DNA of 64,000 nucleotides from Candidatus Gastranaerophilales bacterium HUM_9 (GTDB taxonomy: Bacteria > Cyanobacteriota > Vampirovibrionia > Gastranaerophilales > Gastranaerophilaceae), in the NCBI GenBank assembly GCA_002103075.1, contig DABG01000018.1, forward strand, positions 280,515 to 344,514. Direction: 5' to 3'. Positions 27,950-34,768 of this stretch are shown here, piece after piece. Numbering within the stretch: position 1 is the first letter of the stretch; each line of letters starts with the position of its first letter. A program made the position numbers and the translations under genes. The notes beneath the pieces are model-generated. The model saw only the letters and a program-made list of their open reading frames with translations. It was not told the DNA's origin and searched no databases.

Positions 27950-28681
27950 ATGGAAAATAACGTAATTTGCGTAAAATGGGGAACAAAATTTGGACCTGAA
28001 TATGTTAATAGTTTATACAATATGGTTGAAAAAAACTTAACCATTCCACATAGATTTGTTTGTTTTACAGACAACGCTGAAGGTATAAACCCGAACGTAG
28101 AAATAAGACCACTTCCTGAACTACACGATGAAGGTCTTCCTGAAAAGGCTTGGAAGAAACTTGGCTTGTTCACATCACCTTTAGCTGATTTGCAAGGCAG
28201 AGCTTTGTTCTTAGACTTAGATATCGTTATCAGAGATAATATTGACGACTTCTTCAAAGTTGATGGTAAATTTGTTATTATCAAAGATTGGGATTTTGAA
28301 AAAGATATTATCGGAAATTCTTCTGTATTTAGATTTGAAGTTAATCAGCACCCAGAAGTTATTGAAAACTTCTACAAAGAGGGTAAAGATATTAGAAAAC
28401 GTTACAAAAATGAACAAGCGTTTTTATCTTATCAAATGCATAACAAAGGTATTTTGTCATACTGGGATAAAAAATGGTGCGTAAGTTTTAAGAGAAACTG
28501 TTTGAGAAAATTCCCAATGAATTTTTTCAAAGCTCCTATCGACCCTGTAGATAGCAAGATTATTGTATTTCACGGACGTCCAAACCCAGAACAAGCATAT
28601 AATGGATTTTGCGGTAAGGGTGGATTGAGATACGTTAAACCTACAAAATGGTTAGATAACTATTGGGAGCGTAACAAATAA
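27950..28681 (+). CDS. Glycosyltransferase-like protein with DLD motif
   Basis: 243 residues, GT-A fold by pattern: an N-terminal strand, HRFVCFTDNAEGI, then the DxD-type metal site in RALFLDLDIVIRDNID, and KNEQAFLSYQ further on. It resembles the plant/bacterial GT8-like and capsule-type transferases. Substrate unknown. It ends with Cys- and aromatic-rich sequence (FCGKGGLRYVKPTKWLDNYWE). AGGAGTGG before the ATG. Its stop overlaps the next start by one base (TAATG). Confidence 0.75.
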   Translation: MENNVICVKWGTKFGPEYVNSLYNMVEKNLTIPHRFVCFTDNAEGINPNVEIRPLPELHDEGLPEKAWKKLGLFTSPLADLQGRALFLDLDIVIRDNIDDFFKVDGKFVIIKDWDFEKDIIGNSSVFRFEVNQHPEVIENFYKEGKDIRKRYKNEQAFLSYQMHNKGILSYWDKKWCVSFKRNCLRKFPMNFFKAPIDPVDSKIIVFHGRPNPEQAYNGFCGKGGLRYVKPTKWLDNYWERNK

Positions 28682-29589
28682 TGACACCTATAAATGTATG
28701 CTTGGCTTGTGATAACAACTATGCAAAATATGCAGGTGTTGTTGTAGCGTCTGTTTTGGCTAACTCAAAAGACGACGAGGATTTAAGATTTTATATTCTT
28801 GATGGCGGTATTTCTGAAAATAAAAAAACTGAAATATTATCACTCAAATCTATAAAAGATTGCAAGATTGAATTTGTTCAAATCGAAGAATCAATGTTTG
28901 AAGATTACAAAAAAGTTGCTACACACAAGTATATCTCGATTGCAACTTATTATAGACTAAGACTTGCAACTTTATTACCTGAAGTTGAAAGAATTATTTA
29001 TTTTGATTGCGATATGGTTGTTAATTCTAGCTTAAATAATTTATTCAATGTAGAACTTGGTGAAAACGTTATCGCAGGAGTTCGTGATATAAATAAACGT
29101 ATGTTACAACAAAACCCAAGCTATATCAACGCAGGAATGGTTTTGTTTGACCTAAACAAAATACGTGAAGAAAACATTGAACAAAAATTCTATGATTATA
29201 CCAATGAAAATTTTGAAACAATTAAAATGGGTGATCAAACCATTATAAATGAGGTTTTAAAGGGTAGAATTAAGATTGTTGAGGACGAATGGAACGTACA
29301 ATCAAGCAATTTTACAAATCGTTCAAGTTATACAAAACACCCTTATATTATACATTACGTTGCAAAAAGAAAACCTTGGCATTTTGGCTCATTTAGTGTA
29401 CATAGACAGTTATATTTTAAATATTTACAGATGACACCATGGAAATTAAACGGGTTTAAAGAAAAATTCTATTGGTATTACTTAAATCAAGTAATGTCAT
29501 TGATAAATTATGTAATATATAGACCACTATTTTTGTTCAGACCAAGGTTTTATGAAGCTATTTTCAAGAGTTATATTGTGAATGATTAA
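28681..29589 (+). CDS. Glycosyltransferase family 8
   Basis: GT8 enzyme (LPS glucosyl/galactosyltransferase type), 302 residues. Landmarks: NVCLACDNNYAKYAGVVVASVL, RIIYFDCDMVVNSSL (DxD with Asp-Cys-Asp), YINAGMVLFDLNKIR, DQTIINEVLKG, and the closing HYVAKRKPWHFG with the metal-binding His. The last 60 residues are basic and aromatic-rich, typical of membrane association. It likely modifies LPS core or another surface glycan, consistent with lpxK in the window. Translationally coupled to the preceding transferase. Confidence 0.9.
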   Translation: MTPINVCLACDNNYAKYAGVVVASVLANSKDDEDLRFYILDGGISENKKTEILSLKSIKDCKIEFVQIEESMFEDYKKVATHKYISIATYYRLRLATLLPEVERIIYFDCDMVVNSSLNNLFNVELGENVIAGVRDINKRMLQQNPSYINAGMVLFDLNKIREENIEQKFYDYTNENFETIKMGDQTIINEVLKGRIKIVEDEWNVQSSNFTNRSSYTKHPYIIHYVAKRKPWHFGSFSVHRQLYFKYLQMTPWKLNGFKEKFYWYYLNQVMSLINYVIYRPLFLFRPRFYEAIFKSYIVND

Positions 29590-29613
29590 GTAGGTTGGGG
29601 TTTCCACCCCAAC
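29590..29613. repeat. REP-like palindrome, copy 5
   Basis: GTAG then GTTGGGGT, loop TTCC, ACCCCAAC. It begins at the end of the GT8 stop codon, so it may also act as its transcript end. It is followed by GGGGGATCCTTCGG and CTGGATGACAG units to about 29,735. Confidence 0.85.
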
Positions 29614-29741
29614 AAGAGATGTTCAGGGGGATCCTTCGGCAATTCTACACAAAACAGTTTACTTGCCTCTGGATGACAGTCTTGGGCTGGTCATTCAAAG
29701 CCAAGCGAAAAATCCCTACAAAGAATAAAATTTTGACTAAT

Positions 29742-30170
29742 TTAATTATGTTCTTTCTTCTTCTTAACCCTAGAGAATACTTCTTCAAAACTTTCTATTG
29801 GTACAAGTTTATAACCGCAGTTTTCAGCCAAACCACCACCCATGGCAAAGATTTCTTCTTGAGGGTAACGCCTACATATCCCAGGACGAGTTTTATGTAT
29901 TTTACATTTATGAGTTTCTTTATCAAGGTTCTGACATTCAAATATCAAACCAATTTCATCTTTTCCTGTTACTTTTAAATAAGTATAAAACCTATGTTGA
30001 TGCTTTAGGTTTTCAAAATCTTTTTCATCTTGTATAACACCTTTTGCGTGTTTTACGTATATTTGTTGACAACATCTTCCACAACCGTTACAATGACCGA
30101 CACGTTGGTATTTTCTATGTAATATGCGTGTAAGATAAAACTTTTTTAATGATTTTAAAAACTTGAACAT
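29742..30170 (-). CDS. YkgJ-family cysteine-cluster protein
   Basis: 142 residues with the family's metal/Fe-S Cys pattern: CNGCGRCCQ near residue 27, then Cys in ECQNLDKETHKCKIHKTRPGICRRYP, and a late Cys in ENCGYKL. The family is called putative zinc- or iron-chelating; function unknown. The N-terminus is basic and helical. No Shine-Dalgarno; TACAAT stands six bases before the ATG. Confidence 0.85.
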   Translation of the reverse strand: MFKFLKSLKKFYLTRILHRKYQRVGHCNGCGRCCQQIYVKHAKGVIQDEKDFENLKHQHRFYTYLKVTGKDEIGLIFECQNLDKETHKCKIHKTRPGICRRYPQEEIFAMGGGLAENCGYKLVPIESFEEVFSRVKKKKEHN

Positions 30171-30182
30171 ATAACTATTGTA
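30168..30182 (-). promoter_or_regulatory. Putative leaderless promoter of the YkgJ-like gene
   Basis: Minus strand: TACAAT, AGTTAT, ATG. Spacing of 6 nt and no Shine-Dalgarno. A -35-like ATGACA lies 19 bp upstream of the -10. Confidence 0.45.
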
Positions 30183-30202
30183 GCATATTTTAAATTTGTA
30201 AT

Positions 30203-30315
30203 GTCATTCAGAGCCAAGGGAGCAGAGGCACGAGCAAAGCGAGAGTGAAACGTGCGTCAGGCAAAATAACATTTTTGCCTGCAAACGTGAACGTTGCCGT
30301 TTAACGCGACCGCAG
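30203..30315 (+). repeat. 113-bp dispersed repeat, copy A
   Basis: Nearly identical to the reverse complement of 50314-50426. It begins GTCATTCAGAGCCAAGGGAG and contains the hairpin CAGGCAAAA ... TTTTGCCTG and the words AACGTGAACGTTGCC and TTAACGCGACCGCAG. The GC level is higher than its surroundings. No reading frame. Confidence 0.85.
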
Positions 30316-30541
30316 GAGTATGTAAGCGAAGAATCCCCCTGAACATCTGAACATATTTTTGTTGGGGTAGAAACCCCAACCTACAATTCTACAATTCACT
30401 GAACCGTTGCTTTATAAATTACCGTACTCCTTCCTTTTGTAAACATTTCTTAACAATATTCTTCAAAAAAATCAATTTTTTATAAACCATATACTTTATA
30501 TATACATAAGAGCTATTTAAGAGAGAGAAAGCGAGATTATA
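30316..30541. repeat. Repeat block tail and upstream region of the 79-aa gene
   Basis: Contains an AAGCGAAGAATCCCCCTGAACAT unit, a REP-like palindrome at 30361-30384, and, at 30489-30506, ATATACTTTATATATACA, an 18-mer found again at 42131-42148 upstream of another small gene. Confidence 0.6.
30361..30384. repeat. REP-like palindrome, copy 6
   Basis: GTTGGGGT, loop AGAA, ACCCCAAC, then CTAC. Confidence 0.85.
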
Positions 30542-30781
30542 ATGCAATATTCAGCTATTGAACGTAATAAAAAACCTATCGGAACATTAGATATTCCTGA
30601 TGATTTTCAAAAAATATATTTGAACAGAAAAGATAGACAGATGAGATTCTGTAATGCGAAAGACCCTATCTATTATGTCTTTTCAACTATCGAAAAAAGA
30701 CCATTAAAAGAACTGTTTAAAGGGTTTGTGAGAGAAACCATAAAAGACTCTCAAAAGTTTTTGCAACAACTGGTTGCATAA
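30542..30781 (+). CDS. Hypothetical 79-residue protein
   Basis: Basic, soluble, helical toward the C-terminus (LKELFKGFVRETIKDSQKFLQQLV). No known domain. GAGAGAAAGCGAG lies before the ATG and the gene is closed by a clear terminator, which supports it being expressed. The upstream 18-mer shared with the gene at 42,307 may be a common promoter element. Confidence 0.6.
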   Translation: MQYSAIERNKKPIGTLDIPDDFQKIYLNRKDRQMRFCNAKDPIYYVFSTIEKRPLKELFKGFVRETIKDSQKFLQQLVA

Positions 30782-30841
30782 AACTACAAAATAGGCGCAA
30801 GGATAGATTAGAAAAAATTAGGAAAATATAGGATAACAAAA

Positions 30842-30872
30842 AAGGTGCTAGATAAATAGCACCTTCTTTTTT
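30842..30872. terminator. Bidirectional terminator between the 79-aa gene and rpsU
   Basis: AAGGTGCT, 8-nt loop, AGCACCTT, then TTCTTTTTT on the plus strand and a matching run of A upstream that gives a T tract on the minus strand. It serves two convergent genes. Confidence 0.85.
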
Positions 30873-30889
30873 GTATAAAATAAATCTAA

Positions 30890-31063
30890 TTATGATTTTC
30901 TCTTACGAGCAGCTTCAGATTTACGTTTTCTTTTAACGCTTGGCTTTTCATATCTTTCACGTTTTTTTACTTCAGATAAAGTACCAGCTTTTTGTACTTT
31001 TTTCTTGAAACGTCTTAAAGCTACTTCTATACTTTCGTTTTCACCAACTTTAACTTCTGGCAT
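30890..31063 (-). CDS. rpsU: 30S ribosomal protein S21
   Basis: 57-residue basic protein of the small subunit, needed for initiation on some mRNAs. Sequence MPEVKVGENESIEVALRRF... matches S21, with the Arg/Lys-rich tail. The frame extends upstream to 31117, but the S21 start is the ATG at 31063, with AAAGGTGGTG in front. Shares the terminator with the convergent gene. Confidence 0.95.
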   Translation of the reverse strand: MPEVKVGENESIEVALRRFKKKVQKAGTLSEVKKRERYEKPSVKRKRKSEAARKRKS

Positions 31064-31198
31064 TCGTTTTTCACCACCTTTATTGCATTTATTACTCAAC
31101 GATAATAAAACAAACATATTCGTAAATCAAGTAATAATTAAAACTTGCCAACATTTTTTCATGTTGTAATATAAAAAATGTAAGAAAGAGGTTTAATA

Positions 31199-32026
31199 AT
31201 GTCAGAATACTTAAATACAGTATACAATCAATTACACATATATTTTGTACCTGTTTTACTATCCTTCCTAGCAGGTTTAGCAACAGTTATTGGTGGTTTT
31301 ATTACATTTATTGTAAAAAAAGATAATATCAAAATGTTATCACTAGGACTTGGATTTTCAGCAGGTGTTATGATATTTTTATCATTAACAGAAATAAAAA
31401 GCTGTGCAGAAGAACTACTTACAAAATATTTTCCTAACCACTTTATGTGGTATACATTTTTAGGATTTATTTTAGGTGTATTGATTGCTTTCTGTATTGA
31501 CTATTTTATTCCTGACCACATAGAAGACAGTGATTTTGCAGACGAACACGTTGAAGAAAGTATAAAAAAACATCACGGTATTAAGCGTGCAGGTCTAATT
31601 ACAGCAATCGCACTTGCTATACACAATTTCCCAGAAGGTATGGCAACATTCTTTGTATCAACACAAAACCTTACACTTGGTATCCCCGTTGCAATCGCAA
31701 TCGGTTTACACAATATCCCAGAAGGTATTGCTGTAGCGTTACCTATTTATTATGTTACACGTAAAAAACACACAGCCATTTGGTATGCTTTTCTTTCAGG
31801 TATCTCTGAACCTGTAGGTGCAATCATTGGTTTGTTTATGCTCCAACTATTCTTACCTCAAATGTTTATTGGTATCTTGTTTGCGATGGTTGCAGGGATT
31901 ATGGTTTATATCTCATTTGATACCTTGCTCCCACTTTCACACAAATACGGTGATTGGCACATGACAATTATTGGTGTTATGTCAGGTATTATATTTATTT
32001 GGCCAACCTTAATGATGCTAGAGTAA
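31199..32026 (+). CDS. zupT: ZIP-family zinc transporter, ZupT-like
   Basis: Divalent-metal importer in the inner membrane, 275 residues, about eight spans. Metal-binding helices IV and V carry HNFPEGMATFF and HNIPEGIAVALP, and a His-containing loop (EHVEESIKKHHG) lies before helix IV. The N-terminal span LAGLATVIGGFITF is typical. AGAGGT before the ATG. The last 9 bp overlap the 3' end of the convergent STAS-like gene. Confidence 0.92.
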   Translation: MSEYLNTVYNQLHIYFVPVLLSFLAGLATVIGGFITFIVKKDNIKMLSLGLGFSAGVMIFLSLTEIKSCAEELLTKYFPNHFMWYTFLGFILGVLIAFCIDYFIPDHIEDSDFADEHVEESIKKHHGIKRAGLITAIALAIHNFPEGMATFFVSTQNLTLGIPVAIAIGLHNIPEGIAVALPIYYVTRKKHTAIWYAFLSGISEPVGAIIGLFMLQLFLPQMFIGILFAMVAGIMVYISFDTLLPLSHKYGDWHMTIIGVMSGIIFIWPTLMMLE

Positions 32027-32323
32027 TACAAACCTTCTTTTGATAATCTCGTATCTATCCATTGAAAGCGACAAATTATCCTCAAATACTCGAACATATT
32101 TGTCATAACCTGTCATATATAATGTTGCTAAAATTGTACTATCTACATTTACAAGTGACACTTTGTTTTTCAATGAACTCAACATCATAAAAAATTCAGC
32201 AACACAAGTTTTTACACACTTCAAATCTATAGCAACAGAAGAATTGTAAGCTGATACCATATCATATATTTTTTTCACTGCTAATTTATCAATATTTGTG
32301 ATGTCGATATTTATAATTTCCAT
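32018..32323 (-). CDS. STAS-like domain protein
   Basis: 101 residues with the alternating strand/helix pattern of STAS anti-sigma-factor antagonists: VAIDLKCVKTCVAEFFMMLSSL followed by KVSLVNVDSTILATLYMTGYDKYVRVFED. The usual DSSG phosphorylation site is not conserved: the corresponding segment reads LKCVKTCVAEFF, with no Ser. That argues against a classic phosphoswitch. Partner unknown. No clear ribosome-binding site. Confidence 0.5.
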   Translation of the reverse strand: MEIINIDITNIDKLAVKKIYDMVSAYNSSVAIDLKCVKTCVAEFFMMLSSLKNKVSLVNVDSTILATLYMTGYDKYVRVFEDNLSLSMDRYEIIKRRFVLL

Positions 32324-32855
32324 TACATATTTATTTTAATATATTACATTAAACTTTTTAACTAGACTAAAATATAATATACCTACAACTTTGGTATAAA
32401 GTCTTTATACGTCATTACGAGGAGCGGATTTTCGACTCTGCCGAACAAAACAATTAAGTATTGTTTTGTGAGAGGAGGTGCCGTGTCACGAAGTGACCCA
32501 ACCCGTAAGAGCGTAAAACACGGAATGAACGACTAAATTCGTTAGAATTTAAAAGTGAATATAGTGTTTAGCACGCCCGAATAATCCAAGACAGCAAACA
32601 ACGTGAGCGACGTGGTAATCCAAAAAAAGCCTTTTATATACGCAGAACTGTTGACTTATGGATTGCCACACTTAATACATTACAAACCGTTCAATCGTTC
32701 GCAATGACATATTTAAAATTATCATGGACAGTAATGGAACTTGTTTCAGCATCCCTCTGAACACATTTTGTTGGGGTAGAAACCCCAACCTACAATTTGC
32801 TGAAACATCTTTATAGGGATTCTTCGCTTCGCCTGAATAACAGTTACATTGTACC
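32324..32855. repeat. 530-bp repeat block upstream of nth
   Basis: Gene-free. Includes GTCATTACGAGGAGCGG (32411), hairpins ACAAAACAAT/ATTGTTTTGT and GTCAC-GAA-GTGAC, a GACGTGGTAATCC ... GATTGCCACACTTA ... CGTTCGCAATGAC composite (32608-32708), a REP-like palindrome (32770-32793) and a GGGATTCTTCGCTTCGCC unit. Parts recur at 2.1 kb and 44.1 kb. Confidence 0.7.
32770..32793. repeat. REP-like palindrome, copy 7
   Basis: GTTGGGGT, loop AGAA, ACCCCAAC, then CTAC. Confidence 0.85.
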
Positions 32856-33485
32856 CTAATTACTTCCTTTACAATACTGAGCAATCGGACACACTTCACA
32901 CTTTGGTTTAACAGGTTTACAGCAATTCTGTCCAAATGTTACTAACAAAGTGTTTATATCCAACCAGTATTTCACAGGCAACTTTTCTCTCAACGCAAAC
33001 TCTGTTTCTTCTGGATTCTTAGTCTTAATAAGACCTAATCTATTAAAAATCCTATGAACGTGAACATCAACACAAATAGCAGGTATCCCAAACCCTTTTG
33101 CCAATACAAGATTAGCAGTCTTTCTACCCACTCCATTAAATTTTATCAAATCTTCAATAGTGTCAGGCACTTTGCCATCTAAATCATTAACAATTATCTT
33201 AGATAACTCAATAATCTGTTTCGCTTTGTTTGTATAAAACCCAACAGGATAAATAGCTTTTGCTAATTCTTCCTCGTCAATTTTAGCCATTTCCTCAGGG
33301 GTTTTAGCTAACGCTAACATTCTCAAGGTCGCAGGATAAGTTGTTTTGTCATTCGTTCTAAGACTTAAAATACACGCAATCAATACAAGATACGGGTCTT
33401 TAAAGTCTTCCATAAGCTGAACAAAATCACTTCTTACCATATCAGCTTCGTTTAAAGTTTCAACAATCCTATCAATATATTTCAT
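32856..33485 (-). CDS. nth: Endonuclease III (DNA glycosylase/AP lyase)
   Basis: Base-excision-repair enzyme that removes oxidised pyrimidines and nicks the AP site. The helix-hairpin-helix is FNGVGRKTANLVLAKGFG with the catalytic Lys, then the catalytic Asp in CVDVHVHRIFNRL. The Fe-S cluster uses Cys at CCKPVKPKCEVCPIAQYC (C-x6-C-x2-C-x5-C). 209 residues is normal. The gene follows lpxK after 2 bp and depends on the lpxK promoter. Confidence 0.95.
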   Translation of the reverse strand: MKYIDRIVETLNEADMVRSDFVQLMEDFKDPYLVLIACILSLRTNDKTTYPATLRMLALAKTPEEMAKIDEEELAKAIYPVGFYTNKAKQIIELSKIIVNDLDGKVPDTIEDLIKFNGVGRKTANLVLAKGFGIPAICVDVHVHRIFNRLGLIKTKNPEETEFALREKLPVKYWLDINTLLVTFGQNCCKPVKPKCEVCPIAQYCKGSN

Positions 33486-33487
33486 AT

Positions 33488-34510
33488 CTAATCTGCTAGT
33501 AATTCTTCAATATTCAAATCAACTTTAAGTTTCATAGCATAAATGTCTTTACGTTTAATATCAGACATTTTCACAGCATCTTTTTCAGTAGTTACAATAA
33601 TACCTTTTATCTTTTCAATTTCGTCATTTTTATAAATATGATGATCATCAAAAACAACCTTACTCATAATCTCAAAATTAGGCTCTAAAAATTTAAAGAA
33701 AGACTCTGGTTGTCCGATTGCACAAACAGCGTTAATAGGTTCACCTGATGCCAATTTTTCTTCTGAAACGATATTATAGATATAATCAGGTTCAGTTTGA
33801 CAAACAAACGATTTATGACCTAATTTCTTTTCTATAATTTTAGAGTAACGCTCTGCACGTTTTTTATCATTACCTTTATTTACAACAACTATTTTATCAA
33901 CTCTATCAAAAGCTTCTTTACCCTCACGAAGTGGACCGGCAGGTAAAAGTTTTTCATTTCCAAACCCTTTTTCAGAATCAATCAATAACAAATTCAAATC
34001 TCTATACAAATGGCGATATTGAAATCCGTCATCAAGGATTATAACAGTACAGCCAATTTTTTCTACAGCATATTTTGCTGCCTTTACTCTATCTTTACAA
34101 GTCAAAATTGAACACATTGGAGTATTCACTGCGTGCCAATAAGCCTCGTCCCCAGCTTCTTTTGCGTTATAATAAACATTTACTCCATCAGAGATAAGAT
34201 TTACTTTTTTGTTTGAAAGCTTACCACCATATCCACGAGAAATTATAGCAACTTTTTCATCTTTATCAGAAAAATATTGTGCTAATTTTGATACAACAGG
34301 AGTTTTGCCCACCCCACCAGTAGTAACATTACCAACTGATATAACTTTTGCATCAACTTTTACTGTTTTCAAAATACCTTTATCATAAAGAGTGTTTCTA
34401 AGTCTTGATACAAGTCCGTAAAATACGGAAAAAAACTCTAACATATCAACAAAAACACCTTTTGCGTTTTTATCATAATGAATTTTAGTAATACGTGTTT
34501 TGATGTTCAT
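33488..34510 (-). CDS. lpxK: Tetraacyldisaccharide 4'-kinase (lipid A synthesis)
   Basis: Phosphorylates the 4' position of the lipid A precursor at the inner membrane. The P-loop is GNVTTGGVGKTPVV (LpxK-type), followed by AIISRGYGG and ILDDGFQYRHLYRDLNLLLID with the catalytic Asp/His. The N-terminal helix about residues 20-35 is hydrophobic, as in LpxK. 340 residues. Presence implies an LPS-containing outer membrane. Likely leaderless: TATAAT precedes the ATG by 6 nt. nth follows immediately. Confidence 0.95.
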   Translation of the reverse strand: MNIKTRITKIHYDKNAKGVFVDMLEFFSVFYGLVSRLRNTLYDKGILKTVKVDAKVISVGNVTTGGVGKTPVVSKLAQYFSDKDEKVAIISRGYGGKLSNKKVNLISDGVNVYYNAKEAGDEAYWHAVNTPMCSILTCKDRVKAAKYAVEKIGCTVIILDDGFQYRHLYRDLNLLLIDSEKGFGNEKLLPAGPLREGKEAFDRVDKIVVVNKGNDKKRAERYSKIIEKKLGHKSFVCQTEPDYIYNIVSEEKLASGEPINAVCAIGQPESFFKFLEPNFEIMSKVVFDDHHIYKNDEIEKIKGIIVTTEKDAVKMSDIKRKDIYAMKLKVDLNIEELLAD

Positions 34511-34522
34511 AACTTGATTATA
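34508..34522 (-). promoter_or_regulatory. Putative leaderless promoter of lpxK-nth
   Basis: Minus strand: TATAAT, CAAGTT, ATG. The -35-like TATACA lies 17 bp upstream (4 of 6 bases). No Shine-Dalgarno. Confidence 0.6.
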
Positions 34523-34580
34523 TCATAATATTAGAGAGATGTATAGGAAGTGACTCGACAGCTGAGTTATTTGAACATTT

Positions 34581-34610
34581 GTCGTGTTCAATCAAGCTGT
34601 TGAACACGAC
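34581..34610. repeat. GTCGTGTTCAA inverted repeat, copy 1
   Basis: GTCGTGTTCAA, 8-nt loop, TTGAACACGAC: 11-bp perfect stem. The same arms occur at 52349-52378. A CGCAGGGATTCTTCGCTTGCG unit follows. Confidence 0.8.
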
Positions 34611-34768
34611 CTACAAACTTTATATGTTCGCAGGGATTCTTCGCTTGCGACACAAAATATTTGCAAACCACTCTGAATGACAGATAATTATTATTTTAAA
34701 ATCCATTCAAACACAATCTATCACCAACATTTGATATCAATTTTATATTGATGTAAAATATTGGAGAT

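Noticed and set aside
27937..28284. Minus-strand frame of 115 codons opposite the first glycosyltransferase gene
   Set aside because: Shadow of a gene with clear DxD motif, good spacing after ileS and TAATG coupling.
29595..29978. Plus-strand frame of 127 codons after the GT8 gene
   Set aside because: It begins in a REP palindrome and lies opposite the YkgJ-like gene, which has the recognisable Cys pattern.
32411..32600. Possible decayed gene or rRNA fragment in the repeat block
   Set aside because: Only short hairpins and repeat words; no frame, tRNA or rRNA pattern could be followed.
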